Positions 1 through 9,700 of a stretch of 11,403 nt of DNA are shown piece after piece. The notes below the pieces were generated by a model. That model saw only the letters and a list, made by a program, of their open reading frames with translations. It was not told the origin of the DNA and made no database searches. Within the stretch, counting starts at the first letter, position 1. Every line of letters begins with the position of its first letter. The position numbers and the translations under genes were made by a program. Source of the DNA: an uncultured Bacteroidales bacterium (GTDB taxonomy: Bacteria; Bacteroidota; Bacteroidia; Bacteroidales; Paludibacteraceae); the NCBI GenBank assembly GCA_900321775.1, contig ONXE01000047.1, positions 1-11,403 on the forward strand, read 5' to 3'.

Positions 1-1
1 A

Positions 2-118
2 ACTTCTCTTGACAACGTCAACGGCGAGATGAAGGCTACCAAGATGATTGAGAACGGCAAGGTTATCATCATCAAGAATGGTGTGAAGTACGACATGCTC
101 GGCACTGTAATTGAATAA
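2..118 (+). CDS. 3' end of an unidentified gene, probably a secreted protein
   Basis: An open frame enters from the left edge and stops with TAA at 116-118, giving the last 38 residues of a protein. The ending reads ...ATKMIENGKVIIIKNG, then VKYDMLGTVIE. It is similar in spacing and residues to the end of the 1237-residue amidase protein in this window (KVLRDGQVLIIKGDKTYNVLG): both have K, a G, V, II, K, Y and LG at matching places. Tails of this kind are frequent at the C-termini of large secreted Bacteroidales proteins, so this is probably the tail of an exported protein. Nothing visible shows its catalytic or binding function. A strong terminator follows 23 nt after the stop, so it ends its transcription unit. 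Confidence 0.75.
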   Translation, partial: TSLDNVNGEMKATKMIENGKVIIIKNGVKYDMLGTVIE

Positions 119-141
119 TTCAACTACAATGCATAATTAAA

Positions 142-170
142 GGGCCCGGCACTCGCCGAGCCCTTTTTTT
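142..170 (+). terminator. Rho-independent terminator
   Basis: A GC-rich hairpin has arms GGGCCCGGC (142-150) and GCCGAGCCC (155-163), a 4-nt loop ACTC and a single internal C-A mismatch. It is followed directly by seven T (164-170). It ends the plus-strand gene that stops at 118. On the minus strand the same hairpin is followed by TTTAATT, so it may also weakly stop transcription arriving from potC. Confidence 0.93.
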
Positions 171-175
171 ATGTC

Positions 176-231
176 TTACCCTCTCGACTCTTGTCTCTTG
201 ACCCTAGACCTTTGACTTTTGACCTTTGACG
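176..231. repeat. Degenerate 7-bp tandem repeat, consensus TTTGACC
   Basis: The sequence divides cleanly into heptamers: CTCGACT (183), CTTGTCT (190), CTTGACC (197), CTAGACC (204), TTTGACT (211), TTTGACC (218) and TTTGACG (225). A more decayed unit, TTACCCT, lies at 176. The copies nearest potC are the most alike. The tract fills most of the gap between the convergent units. Two other tracts with the same 7-bp period but different units occur at 1914-1955 and 4512-4553. Confidence 0.85.
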
Positions 232-249
232 ATTTCCCTTTAGGAAATC
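231..249 (-). other. Stem-loop overlapping the potC stop codon
   Basis: A perfect 7-bp inverted repeat, GATTTCC (231-237) and GGAAATC (243-249), has a 5-nt loop and covers the first two positions of the potC stop at 248-250. No T-run follows on the minus strand, so it does not look like a standard intrinsic terminator. It may be a 3'-end stabilising hairpin or chance. Confidence 0.4.
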
Positions 250-1111
250 ACTTCTTCTGCTTCTCCGCCCTGACATTCATCACCACCAGCAGTACCAGAA
301 TAACCAGGAAAATCAGCGAGAACAACGGCCTCAACTCCGGCGTCAGACCACCCTTGCGGGCGTCAGCGTAGATAAACGTACTCAGCGTCTCCAGTCCCCC
401 GGAACCCTTGGTGAAGAACGTCACGCCGAAGTCGTCAATACTCAGCGTCAGCGCCAGGATAAAACCACTGATCATACCCGGCCTCAGTTCCGGAATAAGC
501 ACTTTGCGCAAAGCCTGGAAAGGCGTAGCGCCCAAGTCGAGCGCTGCCTCGTAGATGTTAGGATTCATCTTGGTCAGCCTGGGAAGCACACTCAATACCA
601 CATACGGAGTACAGAACACCACATGCGCGATACATACCGTCACCAGGCCGCGGCTGATGCCCAGGAACACGAACAGCAGGAACAACGAGATACCTGTCAG
701 GATGTCGGGATTGATCATCGGCACGGAGTTAAGCAACTGAATCGCACGACGCTGCTTGGCGCGCATATTGAAGATACCTATCGCCGCCAGCGTACCCAAG
801 ATAGTGGACACTGTGGCCGCAATCAGCGCAATCAGGCCCGTATATGCCACGGCACGGTACAGGTTAGGATCCACACGCACCTGCGCAGTCGAGTCATATC
901 CGGTGAACAGGTTCTCATACAATTGCACGGTGAATCCGGTCCAGTTGCCAAACACCTTGCTCTTGGTGAACGAGAAGACAATAATCAGCACAATAGGCGC
1001 ATACAACAGCACCAGCAGTAACCAGAGGTAAGTATTACCGATGACAGCCTTCGTACGCAGGCTTCTGGCCCTGCGACGCGCCTCTATTTGGGCACTTGTC
1101 AGCTCTTTCAT
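248..1111 (-). CDS. potC: Spermidine/putrescine ABC transporter, permease PotC
   Basis: This 287-residue inner-membrane permease is close to the usual PotC length. Hydrophobic segments lie at about residues 27-49, 86-114, 137-178 (probably two), 212-232 and 262-280, consistent with six transmembrane helices. The cytoplasmic EAA loop that docks on the ATPase starts with EAALDLGAT at 188. The segment LSIDDFGVTFFTKG (223-236), followed by ETLSTFIYADARKG, matches the PotC pattern after the EAA loop. With PotB it should form the polyamine channel, energised by PotA. Its ATG (1111-1109) overlaps the TGA of potB in an ATGA, implying translational coupling. It is the last gene of the unit; in Bacteroides-type operons potD normally follows here, but the next gene lies on the other strand. 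Substrate choice among polyamines cannot be read from the sequence. Confidence 0.9.
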   Translation of the reverse strand: MKELTSAQIEARRRARSLRTKAVIGNTYLWLLLVLLYAPIVLIIVFSFTKSKVFGNWTGFTVQLYENLFTGYDSTAQVRVDPNLYRAVAYTGLIALIAATVSTILGTLAAIGIFNMRAKQRRAIQLLNSVPMINPDILTGISLFLLFVFLGISRGLVTVCIAHVVFCTPYVVLSVLPRLTKMNPNIYEAALDLGATPFQALRKVLIPELRPGMISGFILALTLSIDDFGVTFFTKGSGGLETLSTFIYADARKGGLTPELRPLFSLIFLVILVLLVVMNVRAEKQKK

Positions 1112-1911
1112 ATCAGGCCTCCTTTCTGCGAGTCATCTTTCTCGCCTTGGTCGAAGAACGATGTCAGTGCAATGATAATCAGCATAATCAGCGACAATGC
1201 CGCACCATAGTTCCACATGGCTATACCGCCCTCTCCGAAACTGCGCTGGATAAGCGAGCCGAAGAGCGTGATCTTGTTGTGCGTCAGCAGCTCTGCGATA
1301 GCAAACGTGCTGACCGTAGGCATGAACACCATCACTATTCCGGAATAGATACCCGATACCGACAAAGGCAGAATCACTTTGGTAAACACCTCCCGTTTGT
1401 TGGCTCCCAGGTCCTCTGCCGCCTCGATAAGCGACTTGTCCATCTTCTGCAGCGTGTTGTAGATAGGATAGATCATAAACGGCAGGTAGTCATAGCACAT
1501 GCCGAACAAGAGCGCACCCTCGCCTAACGGCAGACCGAACATATTGAACAGTTCCACCGTGGCCACGGTACGCAACAGAAAATTGATCCACATAGGCAAG
1601 ATGAACAGCAGCGCCATCACTTGCGGCGTCTTGAAGTCCGCATTAGCCATGATAAACGCAGCCGGATAGCCCAACAGCAGACAGATAATTGTGGTGATTA
1701 GTGCTATTGCCAACGAGTAAATCAGCGTGTTCACAGCCTCCGAGGTGTGGAAGAAGCGCACGAAGTTATACAACGTAAACTGCCCTTGCCCGTCGGTGAA
1801 AGCATAGATGAGTATCAGCACCAGCGGTAGCACCACAAACAAAATCAGGAACAACACGTACGGCCAAGCCCATGTCCGCCGCGACGCCGCCAAATCAGAT
1901 ATTCGTTTCAT
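1108..1911 (-). CDS. potB: Spermidine/putrescine ABC transporter, permease PotB
   Basis: This 267-residue inner-membrane protein is the partner permease of PotC. Hydrophobic stretches at about 16-37, 64-88, 98-116, 134-153, 184-208 and 233-253 give the six helices expected of the family. The EAA loop reads EAAEDLGANKREVFTKVILP (163-182). Its context between an ATPase with PotA features and PotC supports a polyamine role rather than another ABC importer with similar permeases. The start at 1911 lies 29 nt after the potA stop, and that short gap consists almost entirely of 7-bp repeats of the CAATTTT type. The mRNA just before the ATG is therefore A/T-rich, with only AGG touching the start codon and no well-spaced Shine-Dalgarno sequence. 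The stop overlaps the start of potC by 4 nt. Confidence 0.9.
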   Translation of the reverse strand: MKRISDLAASRRTWAWPYVLFLILFVVLPLVLILIYAFTDGQGQFTLYNFVRFFHTSEAVNTLIYSLAIALITTIICLLLGYPAAFIMANADFKTPQVMALLFILPMWINFLLRTVATVELFNMFGLPLGEGALLFGMCYDYLPFMIYPIYNTLQKMDKSLIEAAEDLGANKREVFTKVILPLSVSGIYSGIVMVFMPTVSTFAIAELLTHNKITLFGSLIQRSFGEGGIAMWNYGAALSLIMLIIIALTSFFDQGEKDDSQKGGLI

Positions 1912-1913
1912 CC

Positions 1914-1940
1914 TAATTGTCCATTTTCAATTTTCAATTG

Positions 1941-1955
<15 letters not shown>
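1914..1955. repeat. 7-bp tandem repeat, CAATTTT type, in the potA-potB junction
   Basis: Consecutive heptamers are TAATTGT (1914), CCATTTT (1921), CAATTTT (1928), CAATTGT (1935), CAATCTC (1942) and CAATCAA (1949). The tract fills the 29-nt gap between potA and potB and runs into the last codons and stop of potA (stop at 1941-1943), so it also encodes the end of PotA. It has the same period as the tracts at 176-231 and 4512-4553. Confidence 0.8.
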
Positions 1956-3374
<1,419 letters not shown>

Positions 3375-3385
3375 TTCTTATCTTG

Positions 3386-4273
3386 TTAACAGGCGTCCTG
3401 ACTAAATACCACGCCTGCGTTCGTTACTTCCAATCTACACTTGGCGTTCATCACCATCGGCATGTTGTACGGCACATGTCCTGCCGGGAAACGGAACATC
3501 ACCGGATAGTCGTACGGCTCTACCATCATGCGGATACGCTCGTACAGCGTTCCTCCCATCTGCGGGTCCTCCTCGAAATCGGAGAATTGCCCCACTATCA
3601 GACCCTTGATCTGGCGCAGCACACCGCTTAGGCGAAGGTTGTTCAGCATACGGTCTATCGCGTACGCGCGCTCGCCCACGTCTTCTATAAAGAGGACACA
3701 AGGCTCGTCGGTGCGCAAAGCAAAAGGCGTTCCCTGCAAACCGCACATCACGGCCAGGTTGCCGCCGCGAAGCAACGCCTCCACATTACCCGTGCGGTTC
3801 AGGGGATGAGACGGTATCTCGTAGTGAATCGGCTCGCCTGACAAAAGGGCATGCAAACCTTCGCATGAGACACGGTTCTTGTTGTACTCGGCTATATGCT
3901 TGCCCATCGCACCGTGTATCGACGGGATGTCGTACTTACCCAACAACAGATGCAAAGCGGTGATGTCAGAAAAACCAATCACCCGCGCCTGATTCGTCGG
4001 CTCTACTATCTGGTCCAGAATCTGAACCATCCCGTATCCGCCACGGGCGCACAGAATGTAACGGATATCCGGGTCCCTGAAGGCTTGGTTCAGGTCATCG
4101 GCACGACCCCTCTTCGTTCCGCCAAATCTTCCCAACGGCTTACGGGCATGCTCACCCTCCGTAACACGAAAACCCCATGACTCCAGACGCACTCGCGCCT
4201 GATCCAAAAACCGCGACTCCAAACGACCCGCAGGCACCACAATGTGTACTCTCTCTTCCATACTCAACTCCAT
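3386..4273 (-). CDS. LD-carboxypeptidase, peptidase family S66 (LdcA/MccF-like)
   Basis: This is a 295-residue protein of normal family length without a signal peptide, so cytoplasmic. S66 enzymes remove the terminal D-alanine from murein tetrapeptides during peptidoglycan recycling; the MccF branch instead cleaves microcin C-type conjugates. The Ser-Glu-His triad is visible: Ser102 in GFSDITALH, Glu197 in FIEDVGE and His266 in FPAGHVPYN. The ARGGYG motif (76-81) and an early VVPAG are also typical. Two starts are possible: the ATG at 4273, or the in-frame ATG at 4261 four codons later, which has GGAG six bases upstream and would leave a roughly 24-nt leader. It heads the unit with potABC, and a good promoter lies just upstream at 4290-4320. 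LdcA function is more likely than MccF because no microcin genes are present and peptidoglycan hydrolases sit across the divergent promoter. Confidence 0.9.
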   Translation of the reverse strand: MELSMEERVHIVVPAGRLESRFLDQARVRLESWGFRVTEGEHARKPLGRFGGTKRGRADDLNQAFRDPDIRYILCARGGYGMVQILDQIVEPTNQARVIGFSDITALHLLLGKYDIPSIHGAMGKHIAEYNKNRVSCEGLHALLSGEPIHYEIPSHPLNRTGNVEALLRGGNLAVMCGLQGTPFALRTDEPCVLFIEDVGERAYAIDRMLNNLRLSGVLRQIKGLIVGQFSDFEEDPQMGGTLYERIRMMVEPYDYPVMFRFPAGHVPYNMPMVMNAKCRLEVTNAGVVFSQDAC

Positions 4274-4289
4274 TTTTCAAATTGCGGTG

Positions 4290-4320
4290 CAAAGGTAGTA
4301 TTTTTTTTTGATATGACCAA
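4290..4320 (-). promoter_or_regulatory. Bacteroidota-type promoter for the LD-carboxypeptidase/potABC unit
   Basis: On the minus strand a -33 TTG (4320-4318) and a -7 box TACCTTTG (4297-4290) are separated by exactly 20 nt, matching the Bacteroidota primary sigma consensus TTG-N20-TAnnTTTG. GCACCGC follows the -7 box. The predicted transcription start near 4283-4286 leaves a leader of about 10-13 nt to the first ATG or about 24 nt to the second. The spacer contains a run of nine A (T on plus, 4301-4309). Confidence 0.8.
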
Positions 4321-4321
4321 A

Positions 4322-4376
4322 TAATGGGGCCAAAAAGTGCATTTTGGGGGCGAAATTCCTGTTTTAGGGGCGAAAT
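4322..4376. repeat. G-rich direct repeat with 20-bp period
   Basis: TTTTGGGGGCGAAAT (4342-4356) and TTTTAGGGGCGAAAT (4362-4376) differ at one base and are spaced 20 bp start to start. A weaker third copy, TAATGGGGCCAAAAA, begins 20 bp earlier at 4322. The array abuts the -33 box of the leftward promoter, on its upstream side. The spacing is about two helical turns, which would fit repeated binding of a regulator on one DNA face; that role is inference. Confidence 0.6.
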
Positions 4377-4509
4377 ATGCCAAAAACCACCTTTTTTCAA
4401 CGAAAAAAGCGCCCAATCATTCCGCAGAAATATCCATATGTTTTAGCAACCGCCTTGCTACCATCATGCATACTTCTCCCTACCTCCCATCTCACTTGCC
4501 CTCATTCAC

Positions 4510-4553
<44 letters not shown>

Positions 4554-4625
4554 CCTCCTCCGTACACTTTCATTCGAGAAGTGCGCACAAAAAATCAAAA
4601 CATGCAATCGTTTTCGGTAATAAAA

Positions 4626-4648
4626 TACAACTTATGTTGTAAAACATA
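4626..4648. promoter_or_regulatory. Overlapping palindromes upstream of the rightward promoter; possible operator
   Basis: TACAAC-TTAT-GTTGTA (4626-4641) and TATGTT-GTAA-AACATA (4633-4648) are two perfect 6-bp inverted repeats with 4-bp spacers that share bases. They end 9 bp before the -33 element at 4658. Position and symmetry suit a dimeric regulator, but the DNA here is AT-rich, so chance is possible. Confidence 0.35.
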
Positions 4649-4657
4649 TAAAAAAAT

Positions 4658-4688
4658 TTGGTCAATCCAAAATAATTTACTAACTTTG
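4658..4688 (+). promoter_or_regulatory. Bacteroidota-type promoter for the GHL10/amidase/susC unit
   Basis: A -33 TTG (4658-4660) and a -7 box TAACTTTG (4681-4688) are separated by 20 nt and followed by CACCCC. It shares TTTGGTCA at the -33 region and TAC-TA.CTTTGCACC at the -7 region with the leftward promoter at 4290-4320. Transcription should begin near 4693-4696, giving a purine-rich leader of about 50 nt before the ATG at 4746. Confidence 0.85.
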
Positions 4689-4745
4689 CACCCCGAAATG
4701 AAACGAAACCCTACGAAACAATAAAGACAGAAGACACATAAACAT

Positions 4746-6704
4746 ATGAAAACCAAACAGATAGTTAGTTTGTTGCTGCTGTCGGTAGTGCTGTTGCTAC
4801 CTGCAGCGGAAACGCGTGCGGAAAGTCCAAAGCGCGAGATGAGAGCGACCTGGTTGACGACTGTGGCCAACATCGACTGGCCATCGTACAGCACCGCCTC
4901 GTACCAACAGAAAGAGATGATCAAGATGCTCGATTCTATTGCAGCACTGAACCTGAACACGGTTTGTTTCCATGTTCGTCCGTGCTGCGACGCGCTCTAT
5001 AACAGCGCATATGAGCCGTGGTCCAGTTACCTGAAAGTGAACCGAGGCACCAATCCCGGTTACGACCCGCTGGCGTTTGTACTGGAAGAATGTCACAAAC
5101 GCGGTCTGGCGTGTCACGCATGGATGAACCCCTACCGCTACAGCAGTCGCTCCGGCACCGGCTGGACGGGCGCTAACGACAACCCCCTGAACTATGAACA
5201 TACGCACCCCGAGTGGCTGATCTACTACACAGGAAAGAACCCGCAGATTATCCTGGACCCGGGCATCCCGGCCGTACGTCACCGCATCTGCGAAGTGGTG
5301 GGAGACCTGCTGAGCAAATACGACGTGGACGGCATCATTTTCGACGACTATTTCTACGCCTATGGCGGCACGACCTATCAAGACACGGCGTCCCAGCGGT
5401 TGTACAAACCCGCGGGGATGAACGTGGACGACTGGCGTCGCGACAACGTCAACCGCATGGTACAGGACGTATATGACACAATCCAGGCCGTAGCACCGTG
5501 GGTGACCTTCGGTATCTCGCCGTTCGGCATCTGGACCACCAGCTATTCCGTCGCACAGAAAGAAGGCATCACGCTGCCCTCCGGCATCACCGGCGGCAAT
5601 ATGTACCAGGAGATCTACTGCGACCCGGTGGCCTGGCTCAAAGACGGCTCGGTGGACTATATCAGCCCGCAGCTGTATTGGCGCACAGGCGGCAGCCAGG
5701 ACTACGGGACTCTGTGCCCGTGGTGGGCCAACTTGTGCAGCCAGTTCGGCAAACACATGTACTCCTCAATGGCTAACTACAAATACTCGGAGAAGAGCGA
5801 CAAATACTACACCGTAGGCGAGTTGCAGAAACAGGTGAACATCAACCGCAGTTCAGCCAAGGATAACGCCCCCGGCTCGATCTTCTACAACACGAAGGCA
5901 TGGGTATTCGACAAGGATTTCCGCAACGCCTTCCGCGCCAACCAGTTCCACTTCCCCGCCCTGCAGCCGGCCATCAACTGGAAACCGACGGAGCCGCGTG
6001 AGATGGTGACGTTTAACCCGATTCAGGGCGACACACTATTAAGTTGGACTCACCCCGACTCGGACGTACATTTCGCCGTCTATGCCGTACCAAACGCATT
6101 CCGGAACCGTATAGGCATCTTCTCGACAGGCGATGTGCTACTGGGTATCGTCTATGGCAACTCGTTTGTGCTGCCGCCGTCTGTTAACCCCGGCGCGTAC
6201 AAGATAGGCGTGAGCGTACTGGACGGATACAACAACGAGTACTCGTTGCGCATCTACGGAGAACAGGAGGACACACCGTCACCTGTAGTACGCACCGTGC
6301 CCGAGCAGAACCAGATCTACCAGAAATGGCCCGTCACATTCCGCTGGGAGGCTGTTAGCAAGGCCGACAGTTACGTACTGCAAATAGCCCGCGACGAGGA
6401 GTTTCAGGACATCGTGATGACACACGAGCAGACGGGCACGTCGTTTAACTCCGCCGTCCGGAAGAACCTGAAAGACAACGGCATGTACTACTGGCGCGTC
6501 ATGGCCCGCAAACCCAACGCCAACGACACATGGTATGACCACGGCCGCTTCTTCGTAGGCGACTACTCGGGACTCGAAGACACGCAAGCCTCACGCATAA
6601 TGAAAAAAGGTGTATATAACCTGCAGGGCCTGTACCTGGGTGAGAATACGGACAACCTCCCGAAAGGGTTTTACATAGTCAACGGTATAAAAACAATATT
6701 ATGA
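4746..6704 (+). CDS. Secreted GHL10-family glycosyl hydrolase (YngK/DigH-like)
   Basis: This 652-residue exported protein has an N-terminal signal peptide (about 1-25, ending ETRA). The GHL10 (PF02638-type) barrel covers about 29-345, with IDWP (43-46), FHVRP (75-79), EPWSSYL (90-96), WMNPYR (126-131), ILDPGIPAVR (169-178), DGIIFDDYFY (195-204), GISPFGIW (256-263) and VDYISPQLYW (303-312). In DGIIFDDYFY the acidic residues are the likely active-site group. E. coli DigH of this family cleaves peptide-free peptidoglycan glycans, so a similar substrate is likely but not proven. Residues about 420-505 and 515-605 look like two Ig/fibronectin-type modules; the second ends in YYWRVMARKP, typical of that fold. 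The last 40 residues form a tail with GVYNLQG and LPKGFYIVNG. The gene heads its operon behind a good promoter, and its TGA overlaps the ATG of the amidase gene. Confidence 0.88.
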   Translation: MKTKQIVSLLLLSVVLLLPAAETRAESPKREMRATWLTTVANIDWPSYSTASYQQKEMIKMLDSIAALNLNTVCFHVRPCCDALYNSAYEPWSSYLKVNRGTNPGYDPLAFVLEECHKRGLACHAWMNPYRYSSRSGTGWTGANDNPLNYEHTHPEWLIYYTGKNPQIILDPGIPAVRHRICEVVGDLLSKYDVDGIIFDDYFYAYGGTTYQDTASQRLYKPAGMNVDDWRRDNVNRMVQDVYDTIQAVAPWVTFGISPFGIWTTSYSVAQKEGITLPSGITGGNMYQEIYCDPVAWLKDGSVDYISPQLYWRTGGSQDYGTLCPWWANLCSQFGKHMYSSMANYKYSEKSDKYYTVGELQKQVNINRSSAKDNAPGSIFYNTKAWVFDKDFRNAFRANQFHFPALQPAINWKPTEPREMVTFNPIQGDTLLSWTHPDSDVHFAVYAVPNAFRNRIGIFSTGDVLLGIVYGNSFVLPPSVNPGAYKIGVSVLDGYNNEYSLRIYGEQEDTPSPVVRTVPEQNQIYQKWPVTFRWEAVSKADSYVLQIARDEEFQDIVMTHEQTGTSFNSAVRKNLKDNGMYYWRVMARKPNANDTWYDHGRFFVGDYSGLEDTQASRIMKKGVYNLQGLYLGENTDNLPKGFYIVNGIKTIL

Positions 6705-9700
6705 GAAAAAGTATCCTTTTCCTTGCGCTGGTCGTTTCGATGGCCGTAAGCGCTGCGACAACCGTAGGTGTGGATAATCAGAAGATTGTCCTCAACCGCG
6801 ACGGTCAAATCACAGTCCTTGCTCCTAACGGACAAGACGAAAGTTACTACTGGGTCAGTCTGTCTCCCGATGGCAGTCAGATCCTCTACTCCACTGCCCA
6901 TCACGGCACGTGTGTATGCGACCTGCAGGGACGCGTACTGCGCAGCCTGGGTCGTCTGAACGCCCCGAAATGGTTGGACAACCAGAACGTAAGCGGTATG
7001 GTGGAGCATTACTCCGAGTTCGAGCACGACGTAGTGGACCATATCGACTACTACGGCCAGAACCTGCAAACGCTGAAAAAACGCGCGCTGACCAAGGCTG
7101 AGACGAAAGAGTTCATTCGCAAAGAGGAGGAGCACAAAGAGCAACTCCGCATTGAGAATGAAGCCCATGCAGCAGGTTTTCGCGGCGTGATGACGGCAGG
7201 CCTGTCGGGTCTAAAGATCTATGTGAACGCCGGTCACGGTGGTCATGACCCCAACGACCGTAGCTGCTGGACCATCCCCGTGCCTGAGACATGGACCAAC
7301 CCCAACGGTTACTGGGAGAGCAACTCCAACCTGGTGAAGGCCCTGGCTCTTCGCGACATGCTGGAGGCAGCCGGCGCTACGGTGATCATGAGCCGTACCA
7401 CCAACAAGTCCGGTATCCGCGACCAGCAATACTACAGCCCGAGTTCGCCCGAGTATGCCGAGCTGGTTAACGGTGACGACCGCGACCTGAGCGCCATTGC
7501 CGAGGAGGCCAACGCCAACCATGTGGACCATTTCCTCTCCATCCACTCGAACGCATTGAACCAGCAGACCAACTACCTGTTGCTGCTCTATAGCGATAGC
7601 CCCAACAGCGCTTCCGTACAGCAGACGGACATCGCTATGGCCCGCAACTCGGGTAACATCCAGATTCAGAACCTGCTGACCTGCTGGACATCACCGAGCC
7701 CCCTGCTGCGAGGCGACAACACGTTCCTGGGCTATTACCTGGGCGTACTCTATCCGCTGACCGTGCCTGGCTTCCTGTCCGAGGGCTCTTTCCACGACTA
7801 CGCTCCCGAGACACACCGCCTGTGCAACGCCGACTACTGCAAACTGGAGGCACTGCGTTTCTTCCAGCATTTCCATACGTACTTCGGCCGCGAGTTACCG
7901 CAGACCGCTACCATCAGCGGTTATGTGAAGTCTGCCAACGAGAAAGTGGACGTGCTGAATCAGCCGAATTTCTACTATACGCCGGGCACGGACGACCAGT
8001 GGTTGCCACTGAATGGTGCCAAGGTGGTGCTGATGGACGAGAACTTTAATCGTCTGGACTCGGTGATCACCGACAACTGGTACAACGGCGTGTTTGCTTT
8101 CTATGACCTGCAGCCGGGCACCTATCACGTAGAGGCTACGCTGGAGAACTACAAGAAAGTGGTGGAGACGGCTATCGTATCTGCCACCGACATCGTGGGT
8201 CTGAGAATGTTCCTCAAGAACACTCACATGGATGTGCCTGACTACGAAGATCCCGAGCAAGACGCTGGCACGCTGCCTCTGGAAGAGTACAGCTTCGAGA
8301 CGAAGGGCAATCCTGTCAGCGGCGGTACGCAGACCTACAAGCGCATCGCGTACAAGGCCGGCAAGGTGGCAACCCTGCAGTCCGACGGTATTATCCTCCG
8401 CGATTGGAACTTCACCGCACTGGATACCCTGCCTCTACCCGCAGGTGTGACCCTCGCCAACGTTTCTGACATAGCCTTCTCTGCCGACGGTTATCTGGAG
8501 GCCTTGACCGTTGACGGCAGCAGCCTTGTCTTCTACGACTACGACGACGATTTCGCCAATCCTACGCAGGGCCTCATCGCTTCCAAGGACCAGGCAGGTG
8601 AATATTCGTTCGCTATCCACGGCTCGCTCTGGAAGCAGGAACGTGAATGGAACAACACGGGCAAACTCGTGGTTACTCCGCTGGCAAGCGATCCGTATTT
8701 CAACGACCAGCAGAACATGACGCCCGCGTTCTTCCGCTACGCACATCATTCGTATATGGTTCGTCCGGTGCCTGCTGCACAGGGCCTCGGCTTCTGCGTA
8801 TATGACATCACCAACGGCTTTGCCACCATGCTGCCTGTATCCGATACGGTAAGCGTGAACACAGTTGCCACCAACGGCGCTGCCATCGCTTATGTGGACG
8901 GCTATACTATCCATATCGGTATCCTTGCCACCAACGCACAGGGCGCAAGCGCCGAGTACACCACCTTCAACTCGATTGTTACTCCGGTGGCTAACATCTA
9001 CGCCGGCGAGGTAAGCTACGACGAGACCGCCAACGTGTTCCGTTTCCGTCTGAATGAGGAGGCCACCTCCGTTTCCATCTCGATTGAGAAGGACGGCGAG
9101 ACCAAGGCCAACGAGAACCTGGGCGCTATGTCGAAGGGCTTCCATGAAGTGGCTAACCCGTTCGGTAACCAGGGCTTCGACGGCTTCAGCATCACCGCTT
9201 CCGCACGCAGCGTGGGCTATCCGGTGAAGGTGTCAAACGACGACCCGATCTTCCAGTTCTACGTACCGCGCGGCATGACTGTTGACCGCACGCCGTCATC
9301 GCCTTACTTCGGCCGTATCTACGTGTCCGAGGCACAGGGCGGACAGATCTCTGAGGGTTCGCCTGCTGTCGCTCGTAAGACCACGCAAGGTATCTATACA
9401 TTGACCTCTGACTTCGTGGACATCACCAACCAGGGCGCAACCGCTTGGAACGGCAACGTAGATTGGGGTGAGACCACGAACACCAACTACCAGTTCGGTC
9501 CCGCCAACCTCGGCGTGGCTCCTTCGGGTATGGTATATGTACCGTCGTCTGTCATCAGCTCGTCGGGCATCTACATCATGGATCCGGCTCATCCGGACAG
9601 CACGTTCCAGCCTGTCTTCACCGGCAAGCGCAACAAAGAAAACGGTACTATCAAGAACAGCGGCGTGCTGGTTACTGACCCTGTGATGAGCTGTATCGTG

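Noticed and set aside
176..231. Heptamer tract considered as a CRISPR array or recombination site
   Set aside because: The units are contiguous with no spacers, have a 7-bp period and degrade gradually, which is tandem-repeat behaviour.
3386..4273. LD-carboxypeptidase considered as an MccF-type immunity protein
   Set aside because: The S66 motifs fit both branches, but there are no microcin or toxin synthesis genes nearby, and peptidoglycan genes are adjacent across the promoter.
4391..4409. Perfect inverted repeat CTTTTTTC-AAC-GAAAAAAG, considered as a terminator
   Set aside because: The stem is A/T-only apart from its ends, no gene ends here, and it lies between two divergent promoters, so termination has no obvious use. 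Probably a low-complexity effect.
4797..5756. 319-codon minus-strand open frame opposite the GHL10 gene
   Set aside because: It is antisense to the clear GHL10 motifs, with biased composition (Val, Ala, Arg, His), no promoter and no recognisable motif.
8435..9145. 236-codon minus-strand open frame inside the amidase gene
   Set aside because: It is a shadow of the propeller-coding region, with no motif, promoter or neighbour support.
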